59,419 bases of DNA from Acidobacteriaceae bacterium (GCA_030037705.1 JASHQE010000290.1:1-59419); one strand, 5' to 3'. Shown: positions 26,638-35,355, counted from the stretch's first letter. Made by a program: numbers and translations. The notes: generated by a model not told the origin, from the sequence alone.

Positions 26638-27591
26638 ATGGCAGTCGTATTCAAGCCGGGCTGGAGCAAACCCTCCACCATTCTCTTTGCCTCTGAGATT
26701 CCCGTGAATGAGCGAGCCTTCTCGTTTGCTCTGGCACAAGCCAAGGAGTTTGGCGCCGATCTCATTCTCTTCCATGTCTATGACACACTGGTTGTCTCCG
26801 CCTCCGAGACCTCGGGCATCCGCTACTACGATCATACTGCCGCGGCGCTTGCGGAAAAGCACCAGCTCGAGCCGTTGGCGCAACGCGTGCGCGCGGCCGG
26901 GGTTGCCTGTGAGGTTGTCGTTCGTCCCGGGCTGCCGGCTGATCAGATCCTTGCCTTCAGCCGCGAGCGCGAGATCGATCGCATTCTAATGGGCACGCAT
27001 TCGCCCGGGCCGATCGGCAAGCTCCTCGTAGGCTCAGTTGCAGAAGCGGTTCTGCGCAGCGCCATCGTGCCGGTTTGCATCATCGGGCCGGAGGTAGTGG
27101 ATGGAAGTTATCGCAACTTCGCAACCCGAACGATCCTTTGCGCCGCCAGTTTGCAGGAATCGAGCCATGTAGTGGCAGGTTTTGCCGCAGATCTGGCTGC
27201 CCAGCACGACGCCATGTTGATTTTGCAGCATGTAATCCGGCCTCAGGACAGGGCAGAATACTTGGCCGGCCGATCCCTGGACCAGATAGAAGCCGACATG
27301 CTCGCGCTTGTTCCCGCAGAGCTGCAAGGTAAGATTGCGGTTCAAACCATTGTCGTTCCGGGCGATCCGACGGAAGAACTTCTTTATCAAAGCCGGGCGC
27401 AATATGCTGACCTGATCGTTCTGGGTGCGCAGGGTGCATCGGCCTTTGCGGCGATCACACGCCATGGCGTGGTCTACAAGGTGCTCGCACACGCACCCTG
27501 CCCGGTTCTCACGCTCTCGCCGGCCGTGCTGGCGGACTGCGGATCGAAGGCGGAAACTTCCCACGAAGCTTATATGGCAGGCATTTTCTAA
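26638..27591 (+). CDS. Tandem universal stress protein (UspA family)
   Basis: This 317-residue cytoplasmic protein has two Usp domains (about 10-150 and 160-300). The first ends with the nucleotide-binding pattern MGTHSPGPIGKLLVGSVAE, matching G-2x-G-9x-G-S. The second has VLGAQGASAFAAITRHG, in which the pattern is incomplete, so only the first domain is likely to bind ATP. The ATG at 26638 has GGAGG five bases upstream. The gene opens a group of stress-type genes (DUF3309-like, lmo0937-like, CsbD) and ends at a strong terminator. Confidence 0.92.
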   Translation: MAVVFKPGWSKPSTILFASEIPVNERAFSFALAQAKEFGADLILFHVYDTLVVSASETSGIRYYDHTAAALAEKHQLEPLAQRVRAAGVACEVVVRPGLPADQILAFSREREIDRILMGTHSPGPIGKLLVGSVAEAVLRSAIVPVCIIGPEVVDGSYRNFATRTILCAASLQESSHVVAGFAADLAAQHDAMLILQHVIRPQDRAEYLAGRSLDQIEADMLALVPAELQGKIAVQTIVVPGDPTEELLYQSRAQYADLIVLGAQGASAFAAITRHGVVYKVLAHAPCPVLTLSPAVLADCGSKAETSHEAYMAGIF

Positions 27592-27613
27592 GTCGACCGT
27601 CTATCTGCGTAGA

Positions 27614-27653
27614 AGGCGCCGCTTCGATCGGAACCGAAGCGGCGCCTTTTTCT
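27614..27653 (+). terminator. Rho-independent terminator after usp
   Basis: A perfect 13-bp GC-rich stem (27614-27626 with 27635-27647) with an eight-base loop is followed by a T-rich run. It lies 22 bases after the usp stop codon. Confidence 0.9.
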
Positions 27654-27677
27654 TTGCCTGGAGATTTGCCATATAAG

Positions 27678-27827
27678 TCAGATAACTCTCAGCAACAGCA
27701 GGATCACAACGATCGTGAGAATAAGACTCAGACTGCCTCCACCGTAATATCCCCAGCCTGGGCCCATCCTATAACCGCCATATCCAAATCCAAAGATCAA
27801 GATAATGAGAATAATCAGTAGAAGCAT
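27678..27827 (-). CDS. DUF3309-like small membrane protein
   Basis: This 49-residue protein has two hydrophobic helices joined by a Gly/Tyr/Trp turn. The first is MLLLIILIILIFGFG and the second LSLILTIVVILLLLRVI, with GPGWGYYGGG between. This matches the pattern of the DUF3309 family of short bacterial membrane proteins, whose function is unknown. AGGAG precedes the ATG. It is convergent with usp and lies in a group of short stress-type genes. The assignment rests on pattern only. Confidence 0.75.
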   Translation of the reverse strand: MLLLIILIILIFGFGYGGYRMGPGWGYYGGGSLSLILTIVVILLLLRVI

Positions 27828-28211
27828 ATGGTCTCCTTTTCTATAATCCCGTCCGCTCGCGAACTTACAAAGCTATCCCTTGGAGTTGCAAGCACAGGCA
27901 GCAAGAGACACAACATCACTCCTGCTGGTGCAGACCAGCCGGCGCGCGCTTTTCGCAGAGCGAACTTTGCATTCGGTTCACCTACTTCATGCAACAAAGA
28001 TCGCACCAAGCGTCTGATGCCTGGCCTTTGCCGCTGGCTGCTTCACGGAAGCAAATTTCAGGCATCTGCGCCTGCAATGGAAGCGCAGCGGCGCCGGATG
28101 GAGAGCCGCAATTGCCAAGCTCTTTCTTTTGGCTCAAACACAACTGCCACGAACAACCTCATGGAACAGCCCGGCGTCCAAACTGTCTGTTGTGGAAAGA
28201 GACGGTGAAAG
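27828..28211. other. Intergenic between two small membrane protein genes
   Basis: About 380 bases between the divergent DUF3309-like and lmo0937-like genes, presumably holding their promoters. Longer frames across it have no ribosome binding sites and no family resemblance. No repeat or hairpin was noticed. Confidence 0.4.
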
Positions 28212-28364
28212 ATGCTCTGGACAATCTTTGTAATCCTGCTGGTTCTATGGTTGCTGGGACTTATCACGTCCTACACCCTCGGAGGGTTCATTCATATTCT
28301 GCTCGTGCTCGCATTGGTGGTTCTGTTAATCCAGTTGCTTACGGGACGAAAACCCGTGGCTTAA
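28212..28364 (+). CDS. lmo0937-family small membrane protein
   Basis: This 50-residue protein has two hydrophobic helices, MLWTIFVILLVLWLLGL and IHILLVLALVVLLIQLL, joined by ITSYTLGGF. It ends in a basic tail (TGRKPVA). This is the recognisable pattern of the lmo0937/DUF5670 family of short membrane proteins, found in many bacteria near stress genes, with no known reaction. A GGTGAAAG stretch precedes the ATG. CsbD follows on the same strand about 100 bases on. Confidence 0.85.
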   Translation: MLWTIFVILLVLWLLGLITSYTLGGFIHILLVLALVVLLIQLLTGRKPVA

Positions 28365-28469
28365 CTCCGGGCCGGCTCGTTTGCCCTAAGCTGGGAAACC
28401 GAATAGATCGAGCTTATAGTTGCGCTTGGCCGTAAAGGCAGTCAAATTCAATCCACGGAGGTGGAAATC

Positions 28470-28721
28470 ATGGATAAAGATAGAGTGAAAGGCGCAATCA
28501 ATGATGCCGTGGGACGTGTTAAAAGGCAGGCGGGCGAGTGGACCGGCGACCCAAACACCCAGGTCGAGGGTGCTGCACAGCAGGCGAAAGGCAAAGCGCA
28601 GAAGGCCTGGGGGAACATGAAAGATGCCGCTCGCGAGGCCCAGCATGAAGCGGACCAGGAAGGTGAAGCTGATCGTACAGCGGACCATCGCGATGAACAT
28701 GCGACGCACGCTCGTCACTGA
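28470..28721 (+). CDS. CsbD-family stress protein
   Basis: This 83-residue highly charged, Ala/Gln-rich helical protein has the CsbD signature: MDKDRVKGAINDAVGRVKR, then WTGDPNTQVEGAAQQAKGKA. The C-terminal 20 residues are acidic and histidine-rich (DHRDEHATHARH). CsbD proteins are general-stress proteins controlled by sigma-B in Bacillus; the biochemical role is not known. The ATG at 28470 has GGAGG eight bases upstream; the GTG at 28461 is less suitable. It closes the stress group. Confidence 0.92.
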   Translation: MDKDRVKGAINDAVGRVKRQAGEWTGDPNTQVEGAAQQAKGKAQKAWGNMKDAAREAQHEADQEGEADRTADHRDEHATHARH

Positions 28722-28794
28722 GACCATAAACCTAGTTAAACCCGGATACGTCGTGACGCCGTAGATCCGTCACGAAATCGCTTAGCTTATAAGA

Positions 28795-28835
28795 GCCGGC
28801 GGGAACGCGATTGGAGAGGCGTCCTGCCGGCGTTT
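28795..28835 (+). terminator. Possible terminator after csbD
   Basis: An imperfect stem (28795-28808 with 28819-28831, GCCGGCGGGA against TCCTGCCGGC) is followed by a weak T/C-rich stretch. It lies about 75 bases after the csbD stop. A separate perfect 8-bp hairpin (TCGTGACG/CGTCACGA) lies just before it, near 28751-28775. Confidence 0.4.
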
Positions 28836-28936
28836 CCATTTCCCCCGTCAAACATGCTTATCCTTCCGGTCTGGCCGCGATCCAATCGGGATGATATGGG
28901 AAAGCACGATTCTCAGTCAACCAATGAGCATCCCGG

Positions 28937-29054
28937 GTAGTGGCTCAGTTTGAACGCACATTCTTCAGGGGCTAAAGCCCGCCGTTCATTTGCGTGATTT
29001 CGGCACGACTAAAGTCATGCCCTGTTACAAAGCAAATTGAAACTGAGCCACTAC
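28937..29054. repeat. 118-bp element with perfect 15-base terminal inverted repeats
   Basis: The ends GTAGTGGCTCAGTTT (28937-28951) and its exact complement (29040-29054) enclose two small hairpins, GGGCTAAAGCCC and GGCACGACT/AGTCATGCC. There is no coding content. It resembles a miniature inverted-repeat element; a single copy was seen in this window. Confidence 0.85.
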
Positions 29055-29107
29055 TGCATCCCGGCTCGACAGTCTTACCAGAAGTTTGTGGTGTGAATCG
29101 AAGCCCG

Positions 29108-29420
29108 AACCGCAGATCCTTCGACTCCGTCCGCTGGCGCGGACTTCGCTCAGGATGACAGGGTTTAATTTAACATGTCATCCTGAGCGGAACAGGGCGC
29201 GGTTTATGCGCCCTGTGCAGTCGAAAGCCTGCCCTGAGCGTAGTCGAAGGGGATCTGCGGTTGCTTCTAAACATCCATACGATCCGCTGGGTGCCCCAGG
29301 TCTCGATTTTGAGACCTGGGAAAGCACAACCCTCAACTCTTCCGCTCTTTAAGGTGGCTGATTCGCATCTTGCTTTCCCAGGTCTGTCCGCCGCGGCGGA
29401 CAGACCTGGGGCACCCAGCA
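29108..29420. repeat. REP-like array (29.1-29.4 kb)
   Basis: Several palindromic units stand side by side: GATCCTTCGACT...GCTCAGGATGACA at 29115-29160, an inverted and interrupted unit at 29177-29256, and a head-to-head GTGCCCCAGGTCT/AGACCTGGG composite at 29287-29417. The remaining bases to the ThuA gene (29421-29664) show no gene. Confidence 0.85.
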
Positions 29421-29664
29421 TCGGTGCTGAGCTCGGCATCCGGAGATCTGCGCTCGCCTCGCCCCTACGGGGCGGGGATGGATTTGTAGGCACCTTATCC
29501 CAGGGTTTCGTTCGCTGCGGCGAACTCCACCCTGGGCTATTCTCGCTCTCTCCCTACGGAAGAAATGATGTCTGCGCGGGAGCGCGGAATGGCCGCCCAT
29601 CAACGGCTCCGACATCGGAACAACCTCTTGATCATCTATAGGCAAGGGTGGGAATGCACGGCCT

Positions 29665-30609
29665 CTATTTCTGGTCGGTCTCCACAATCTCCGACGCCCC
29701 ATTCAGAAATTCCGGGTCCATCTCCGCGATATCCACGCGATAGCTCACCGTCTTCGCGGTCGGAAAATCCGCCGGCACTTTCTGCGTGACCTTGCCAGTC
29801 GCGGCCCATTCGGCGCCACGCTGAAACGTTGTGATGAAGCCTGCGCAGCTCAGCGCGAATACGTCGTGGCCCAGTGTGGTGTGAAAGATGCGTCCCTTAC
29901 CGTAGCGCAGCACCATCAGCATGGGTTCGTTGCGGCCGGTTCCCTTATTCTTGAGGTCGGAGTGCGCTGTCGCCAGCACCGTCATGTTCTGGCCCGGACC
30001 GCGCAGCGCACCATAGAGCTCATCATTTGCGTGCAGCCAGATAAGCGGCAATCCCTTCATGATCGGGTGCTCCGAATCGCGCACCGTGATCTCGAAGGGA
30101 AGCCGAACCCCATGCTGACCGGCTTTGCCGGGCGAGGCATCGGAAACCATTTTGCCATCCTGCCAGTACCAATACGGCCCGGCCTTCTCATCGCGGTTGC
30201 GCCATCCGCCGATGCCGGCCATCAGGTTGTAGGCAGGCCAGTCGGGAAAGGCATTGTCGGCCGCATGCACGATGACGACACCTCCGCCGTTGCTCACGTA
30301 CTGCTCAAACTGCGCACGCAGGCCGGTCGGCCAGCCGGGTGCGTCGTAGTTCATCACGATCACCCGGTAATGATCGAACTCCGGCATGAAGCGCGAGAAG
30401 TCGTCGCCCGATGCGGGTGCGGTAATGACGGTGACCTCGAAGAGGCCGGTCTCCTCCAACTCTTTTTTGAGAACCGGTGTCGTAAGCCGCCAATTGTGAT
30501 ACGGTCCGGCGCTCTCGCCGTCGAGGATCGCGACACGGATCGGTCCCGCTGCGTGCGCAAAGGATGCGAGGAAAAGTGCACAGAACAGGAGGGCTGGCAG
30601 TTGCTTCAT
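29665..30609 (-). CDS. Exported ThuA-domain protein
   Basis: This 314-residue protein has a signal peptide (LPALLFCALFLASFAHAAG) followed by a ThuA/trehalose-utilisation-like, glutamine-amidotransferase-fold domain: IRVAILDGESAGPYHNW, YRVIVMNYDAPGWP, FEQYVSNGGGVVIVHAADN and the late GRIFHTTLGHD. These proteins are common in sugar-degrading bacteria and act in the envelope; the reaction is not established. The ATG at 30609 follows GGAGG at six bases, and the longer frame to 30729 is discarded. It is followed downstream only by repeats. Confidence 0.9.
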   Translation of the reverse strand: MKQLPALLFCALFLASFAHAAGPIRVAILDGESAGPYHNWRLTTPVLKKELEETGLFEVTVITAPASGDDFSRFMPEFDHYRVIVMNYDAPGWPTGLRAQFEQYVSNGGGVVIVHAADNAFPDWPAYNLMAGIGGWRNRDEKAGPYWYWQDGKMVSDASPGKAGQHGVRLPFEITVRDSEHPIMKGLPLIWLHANDELYGALRGPGQNMTVLATAHSDLKNKGTGRNEPMLMVLRYGKGRIFHTTLGHDVFALSCAGFITTFQRGAEWAATGKVTQKVPADFPTAKTVSYRVDIAEMDPEFLNGASEIVETDQK

Positions 30610-30748
30610 CGATGCCTCCGCAGTGATTGGAGAATTTCGTGCAGAGGAAGAATACTCCAGCGACAGCGTGCGGCATAAGACGAACTGCACGGCAGAAGAC
30701 AAATATGCGCCTCGCGTACACTTCGTCAACCCATGCTGATGTCAAGAT

Positions 30749-31648
30749 TCAATGAGAGTCTTGATGCCGCTGCTCATAAACCTCGATAGGTTGAGCGCTA
30801 TTCCAGAGTTTCCGAACGCCCGGCAAGTATTCATGTATGACACCACCACTTATATTGCTCAAAAGATAACCTGGCAGAACAGGTGAGTTCTCATGATTCA
30901 TATATGGTATGTAAAAGCTCTTTGCCTTTGTGTCGTCTGGGTCAACTAGATAAAACCGCGCGTGCGGCACATCCTCAAATAGCCTGATCTGAAGACCATC
31001 GGGATATGCTTGTGACGATTGCTCCTTAAGCCATATATCACGCAAGGCAATTATGCTTTGTATGCCATCAAGGCATTCCGAGGTAAGAACTTGAGGTGTC
31101 TGATCGTAATCTTGTGCCATGTTTCCCAGAAATGGGCTGTCCGGATCGAAAACTAAAAACCGTACCTTTACTCCCTCGCTAAGTTTTTTCAAAATTAGTT
31201 GTTGGCGGTCGCTAGCCGTGATATGAAAATCAACCCCCACGAACCATATTTCTTTTTTCGCGCTACTAAGAAAAGAGCCGGATTGACCCAAGAAATCATT
31301 ACTTGCATGAAAATAACGGATCAATCCCGTGTCCTTAAAAAGGATGTGCTCATAATTCGCAGCAAACACGGCGCCAAGGCCAATGATTAGCCCACACAAC
31401 AATGCGGAAGGGACAGCTCTGTTTATAGCTCCCCTATATAAAATAATTGCGGTGAGAATAATACTGGCCAATGAAATCGTAGCTGTATTTTGACCGGAAA
31501 TACCCAGTAGGTTACACAGCAACGCAATCACGCTCACAGGTGTGAACAAAAGGCCAAGGGTCTTCTGAAGAGATGCTATTGGCCTTTCAGCATCTATCTT
31601 ATGATCTTCATCTCTTATTGACTCTTCGGTTTGATCTAGTCGCGGCAT
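30749..31648 (-). CDS. AT-rich membrane protein with PLD-like C-terminal domain
   Basis: This 299-residue protein has two or three hydrophobic helices in the N-terminal third (LGLLFTPVSVIALLCNLLG, ISLASIILTAIILY and LLCGLIIGLGAVFA), then a soluble domain. The soluble part, from SSAKKEIWFVGVDFHIT through VKVRFLVFDPDSPF to HARFYLVDPDD, resembles the phospholipase D-like fold, but no HKD motif pair is visible, so catalysis is doubtful. The gene is clearly AT-richer than its surroundings, suggesting transfer. GAGAG precedes the ATG. It is a stand-alone gene and a function is not known. Confidence 0.7.
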   Translation of the reverse strand: MPRLDQTEESIRDEDHKIDAERPIASLQKTLGLLFTPVSVIALLCNLLGISGQNTATISLASIILTAIILYRGAINRAVPSALLCGLIIGLGAVFAANYEHILFKDTGLIRYFHASNDFLGQSGSFLSSAKKEIWFVGVDFHITASDRQQLILKKLSEGVKVRFLVFDPDSPFLGNMAQDYDQTPQVLTSECLDGIQSIIALRDIWLKEQSSQAYPDGLQIRLFEDVPHARFYLVDPDDTKAKSFYIPYMNHENSPVLPGYLLSNISGGVIHEYLPGVRKLWNSAQPIEVYEQRHQDSH

Positions 31649-31762
31649 AACTCTCTCAGCTCGAATGCAAGCTTATCAATGAGAGGAAATGCGCCTCAAC
31701 CAAAAACCGGATTACTACGTTGCGTCGTTGTTCTATTTCGGTAAAAGAGGCCAAGCAGCGGC

Positions 31763-33424
31763 TCACTCCGGCGGCGGATAAAAGGGCAGCTTTTCGTTTT
31801 TCTCGTTCGCCCGCTTCACCGTAGCGTCATCAAGCAGTAGAGCGGGAGCGAGCACCGTCTGCGGCACATCGCCAAAATAGTTGGCTACCCAGAGATCCTT
31901 GCCCGCAGCTTCGACACTGGAACGCAGAGCCCGCTGGTCGATATCCGCCAGTTCCGCGCCACGCACCAGCGTGCGCGTGCCGTCATTGCTCACGCGATAG
32001 AGCAGCCGCGGCGTCATTTCGCCGCCCAGCGTCGCCACGTAATAAGCGCTTTTGAGGCCGCGTTCCTTGGCCATCTCGAGCAGCTTGCGATCCAGATCTT
32101 CGTTGGAGAGCCCGTTCTGCGCCGTCACTTTGAGCACGCCGATCGACGGCCGCGCAGCCCCGGTAATGCCGGCACGACCGTGTCCGTTCGACTGAGGAAA
32201 GTCCTTCACCGGCTCGCGGCCGATCAGGTAATTTTCGAGCCGGCCCGCTTCAATCAAGTTGACGGTCTGCGCCGGAACGCCGTCGTCGTCCACTTCATAG
32301 GCGCCCAGCAACCCTTTGCCGTCATAACTTTTCATGCCGGGATCGTCGGCCACATCCATGAAATCCGGCATGACGCGTGCCTGATAGCTCGAAGCAAAGG
32401 GTCCATTCGTCCGCGCTTCAGTGCCGAGTCGCGGCCGCGTGGCTACGACCGCATTGGCGAGCAGGGTGCGCATTGTATCCGCGCCAGCATCTGCGCTTAA
32501 CAGCAGCGGGCCATGATACTCTTCCTCGACAAGCGGCGCTTTGCACAACTCGTTCAAGGAACGGATCTCTTCGACAACGTGCTTGTTGAAGGCCTCTTCG
32601 GAATCGAGATCGCCGGGCGAAGGTCCCGCTGATGCAAAGGAGCGATCGAGCTTCATGCCGTCGTCGGCCTGCGTCTCTACGCCGAATGCCTCCTGGTATT
32701 CGGTCGCCGTCTTGCGCACAGCAGTTCCTTCGCTGGTCACGAGCCACGTCGTCGTTGCCCGCGCGTGGAAGTTCGCCGTCGAGTATTGGATCTGCGCCTG
32801 GTTCACGCTTACGGATGCATCGGTCCGGTAGAGGCCGCTGGCGCGCGCTACGCGCGCTGCCCATGCGTTTTCATCCACTGCAAGCCGCGCCGGACCGGCG
32901 AGCGAGATCAACGGCTTCTCGTGGCTGAAGTCGTCAGCCTGCGGCGGCGTCTGTACCTGCTTGAGCGCCGCCTGCTTCTGCGCATACGCTGCGAGCGCAG
33001 CCTTGTAGGCCTGGTCGGTCGCGGCCCACAGCGCAGAACGCAATGCAATGGGATCATCGTCCAGGCCGGCCAGTTCCAACGAACCGTCGCCGCGCCCGCC
33101 GGAGCTATCTGTCTTGTAATCGCCCACGCGCACCGTCACGCGCGCCACGCGCTGATGGCTGTGCGATGCGCCCTGGCTCGCGCCGTACTCGGCCTTGGTC
33201 TCGAAATCGTCGACGTCTTCAATGCGGTACTGAATAAAGAACGGCTTCGCAAAATCTTTCAGTTGAAGCTGGCTCATGCTGCGGTCGAGCTCGATGAGCA
33301 TGGCCTTGAGCACCGGATCCTTTTCCGCATCGGCGCGCGTCTGCTGCGCAGCAGCCGAAACCGCAAAAAAGCCTGTGAGGAATCCCACTCCGGCGAGGCG
33401 CACCATCGAATGAATCCCTGTCAT
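31763..33424 (-). CDS. Exported TldE/PmbA-like protein lacking the metal site
   Basis: This 553-residue protein has a signal peptide (VGFLTGFFAVSAAAQQ) and the TldD/PmbA fold. It is a paralogue of the next gene and shares PDFMDVADDPGM, GAYEVDDDG, VNLIEAGRLENYLIGREPV and SNGHGRAGITG. Where the paralogue has the metal-binding HExxxH, this protein reads LLLSADAGADTMRTLL with no such motif. In E. coli, TldD (with HExxxH) and TldE (without) form a heterodimeric protease, so this is probably the non-catalytic partner, here exported. Its start overlaps the upstream stop by four bases. Confidence 0.88.
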   Translation of the reverse strand: MTGIHSMVRLAGVGFLTGFFAVSAAAQQTRADAEKDPVLKAMLIELDRSMSQLQLKDFAKPFFIQYRIEDVDDFETKAEYGASQGASHSHQRVARVTVRVGDYKTDSSGGRGDGSLELAGLDDDPIALRSALWAATDQAYKAALAAYAQKQAALKQVQTPPQADDFSHEKPLISLAGPARLAVDENAWAARVARASGLYRTDASVSVNQAQIQYSTANFHARATTTWLVTSEGTAVRKTATEYQEAFGVETQADDGMKLDRSFASAGPSPGDLDSEEAFNKHVVEEIRSLNELCKAPLVEEEYHGPLLLSADAGADTMRTLLANAVVATRPRLGTEARTNGPFASSYQARVMPDFMDVADDPGMKSYDGKGLLGAYEVDDDGVPAQTVNLIEAGRLENYLIGREPVKDFPQSNGHGRAGITGAARPSIGVLKVTAQNGLSNEDLDRKLLEMAKERGLKSAYYVATLGGEMTPRLLYRVSNDGTRTLVRGAELADIDQRALRSSVEAAGKDLWVANYFGDVPQTVLAPALLLDDATVKRANEKNEKLPFYPPPE

Positions 33425-35307
33425 AGCGCACCCCCAGATTGTGGCCCGGTTTTTTGTTCCTGGTCCCTAGTCCCTTGTCCCTGATTTTCCGCTGGAATCG
33501 GCAGAATCGGCGGGCGCGCGATGCCCTGCGGCTGGCGCTGCGTCTCGATATCGCGCAACAGCATGGCCGGTGCAACGGCGCTCACCGGGATGGTTCCTGA
33601 TTCCGCGCCGCACTCGCCGTTGAAGACCTCGCTCTCGTCTCCAGTGGCCAGAATGCTCTTCATCGCTTCGAGCGGCGTGCCGACGATGCTCACGCCGCGC
33701 ACCAGCTCATCGGGACGGCCATCGACATACACGCGCCACACCACCAGTGGAATCACCTGAAAGGCCTGCGGCGAGCTGCGTGTGGTCACGGCAAACCCCG
33801 AGGAGATATCTTCGAAGTAGAGGCCGTACGGCTTGCCCTGCTTCTTCGCCTCTTCAATCAGTTCTTTGCGCAGCTCGGCTTCGGGCACAGATTTCGTCGA
33901 GGTCACGATCAGGTTTCCCTGGCGTCCGGTAGGCATACGGCCCGTTTCCGCGCGGCCGTGGCCATTCGATGAGCTGAAGCTCGCAATCGGCAGCCGCGAC
34001 ATGAGGAATGTCTTGAGCACGCCGTCCTGGATCAGGTCGACGCGCTGCGCCTTCTGGCCCTCGTCGTCATATTCATAGCTGCCGCTCAGCCAGGTGTTGC
34101 CGAATTTTGTTTGCGTGGGGTCGTCGGCGACAGACAGGAAACTCGGCAAAACCTCCTTGCCCACATCTTTCGTAAATGTCTGCCCCTCCTCGTCGCCGCG
34201 CTGGCGCTGGCCTTCGAGCCGGTGACCGAGCACTTCGTGAAAGAAAACCGCCGCCGCGCGGCCGGAGAGAATCGCCGGTCCATCGAACGGTTCGGTCACC
34301 GGAGCCTTGCGCAACGCTTCAAGACTCTCGGCGAGATCGCGCATGGCCGCTTCAAGTTGGGCTTGCCGGGGAAGGCCGTCGACCGTTTCCGCCTCGAAGG
34401 TTTGATCGCGAAAGAGGTCCATGCCATCGTCGGCGCGCGTGACCGCAACCACAACCAGGCGCGCCATCTGGTGCGGCGCAACAATCTGCGAGCCCTCCGA
34501 GGATGCAAAGTAGTCGGTCTCGTTCTGCACCGTAAGCATCACCATGTTCTGGTAGACCTCGGGGTAGTCGCGGAAAACCTTCGACAGAGAGCGAACGCGC
34601 TGCTCCCACGCGGCCCGGTCGAATGCGACTGGCGGCGCGGCGCCGCCGATATGTGCCTGCGGGGACTCCTGGCTGAAGTCAGGCGAGGTATCCTCTTCCT
34701 TGGCGCGCACCTGCGCCTCGGTCTTTACGCGCAGATAATTGTCCAGTGCGTCGCCGTAACCGGTGTTGGTCGCAAACCAGAGTGAGCGCGCCAGAGCTTC
34801 GCGATCGTCTGTGAGCGGAAGCTGCACGCTATCGACCGCGGAGCTGCGATGATCGCCGTGCGTGTTGTCGAGCTTGGGATCGCCCACGCGCACCTGCACA
34901 TCGGCCACGCGGACGCGCCCGCCAGAGCTTTCAACCAGCGCGCCATATTGTGCGCGGATCGAGGCAAAGCTCGCATCGCTGACCGAGTAGCTGAGAAAGT
35001 ACGGAGGCAGCGGCTTATCGTCACCCGGCGCAGCTGTTTTGCCGAGCGAGGTAAAGGCGCGATGCAGTTCGGTCGTCATCACGTCCAAGAGGATGGGCGT
35101 CTGTCCTGCAGGCGCATCTTTGGCCGCGGTGCGGGGCGCGTGCGCCGAAGACGATGCACCGATGGCTGGAAACGGCAGCAACGCAATCAGGGCTACGGCC
35201 ATCGCGAGTGACCGAATTCTGAAACCGCGCGGCTCCCTGACCCAGAAATCCCAAAAATCCCAGAAATCCTTGACTGGCGCTTTACGGGAAAAATCAAGTA
35301 AAAGCAT
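33421..35307 (-). CDS. Exported TldD-like metalloprotease
   Basis: This protein of about 628 residues has an N-terminal signal or anchor segment (AMAVALIALLPFPAIGASS) and a TldD/PmbA fold. The metal-binding HExxxH is present as VFFHEVLGHRLEGQRQ near residue 360, followed by FLSVADDPTQTKFG and SSSNGHGRAETGRMPTGRQG. The start is uncertain: TTG 35328, ATG 35307 or ATG 35202. The longer ones translate a 9-base tandem repeat as three DFW units. The C-terminal stretch (ENQGQGTRDQEQK) is encoded by a heptamer repeat. It is coupled to the TldE-like gene. Both are exported, unlike cytoplasmic E. coli TldD/E. Confidence 0.88.
   Translation of the reverse strand: MLLLDFSRKAPVKDFWDFWDFWVREPRGFRIRSLAMAVALIALLPFPAIGASSSAHAPRTAAKDAPAGQTPILLDVMTTELHRAFTSLGKTAAPGDDKPLPPYFLSYSVSDASFASIRAQYGALVESSGGRVRVADVQVRVGDPKLDNTHGDHRSSAVDSVQLPLTDDREALARSLWFATNTGYGDALDNYLRVKTEAQVRAKEEDTSPDFSQESPQAHIGGAAPPVAFDRAAWEQRVRSLSKVFRDYPEVYQNMVMLTVQNETDYFASSEGSQIVAPHQMARLVVVAVTRADDGMDLFRDQTFEAETVDGLPRQAQLEAAMRDLAESLEALRKAPVTEPFDGPAILSGRAAAVFFHEVLGHRLEGQRQRGDEEGQTFTKDVGKEVLPSFLSVADDPTQTKFGNTWLSGSYEYDDEGQKAQRVDLIQDGVLKTFLMSRLPIASFSSSNGHGRAETGRMPTGRQGNLIVTSTKSVPEAELRKELIEEAKKQGKPYGLYFEDISSGFAVTTRSSPQAFQVIPLVVWRVYVDGRPDELVRGVSIVGTPLEAMKSILATGDESEVFNGECGAESGTIPVSAVAPAMLLRDIETQRQPQGIARPPILPIPAENQGQGTRDQEQKTGPQSGGAL
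33456..33485. repeat. Heptamer repeat in the 3' end of the TldD-like gene
   Basis: On the minus strand this reads as four degenerate 7-base units (AGGGACA, AGGGACT, AGGGACC, AGGAACA). It lies in frame in the coding sequence, so the repeat is translated. Confidence 0.75.
35242..35269. repeat. Nonamer tandem repeat near the TldD-like start
   Basis: Three copies of a 9-base unit, CCAGAAATC/CCAAAAATC/CCAGAAATC. If translated they give DFW three times. It lies between possible start codons of the TldD-like gene, upstream of the divergent M48 gene. Confidence 0.8.
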
Positions 35308-35355
35308 CTGTATGCCTGATTGTCGCAAAGTTACCTGCCCGCAGGAGAGGTCTTC

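Noticed and set aside
27828-28208. A 126-codon frame between two small membrane protein genes
   Set aside because: It begins inside the ribosome-binding region of the DUF3309-like gene on the other strand, lacks a ribosome binding site and looks like chance.
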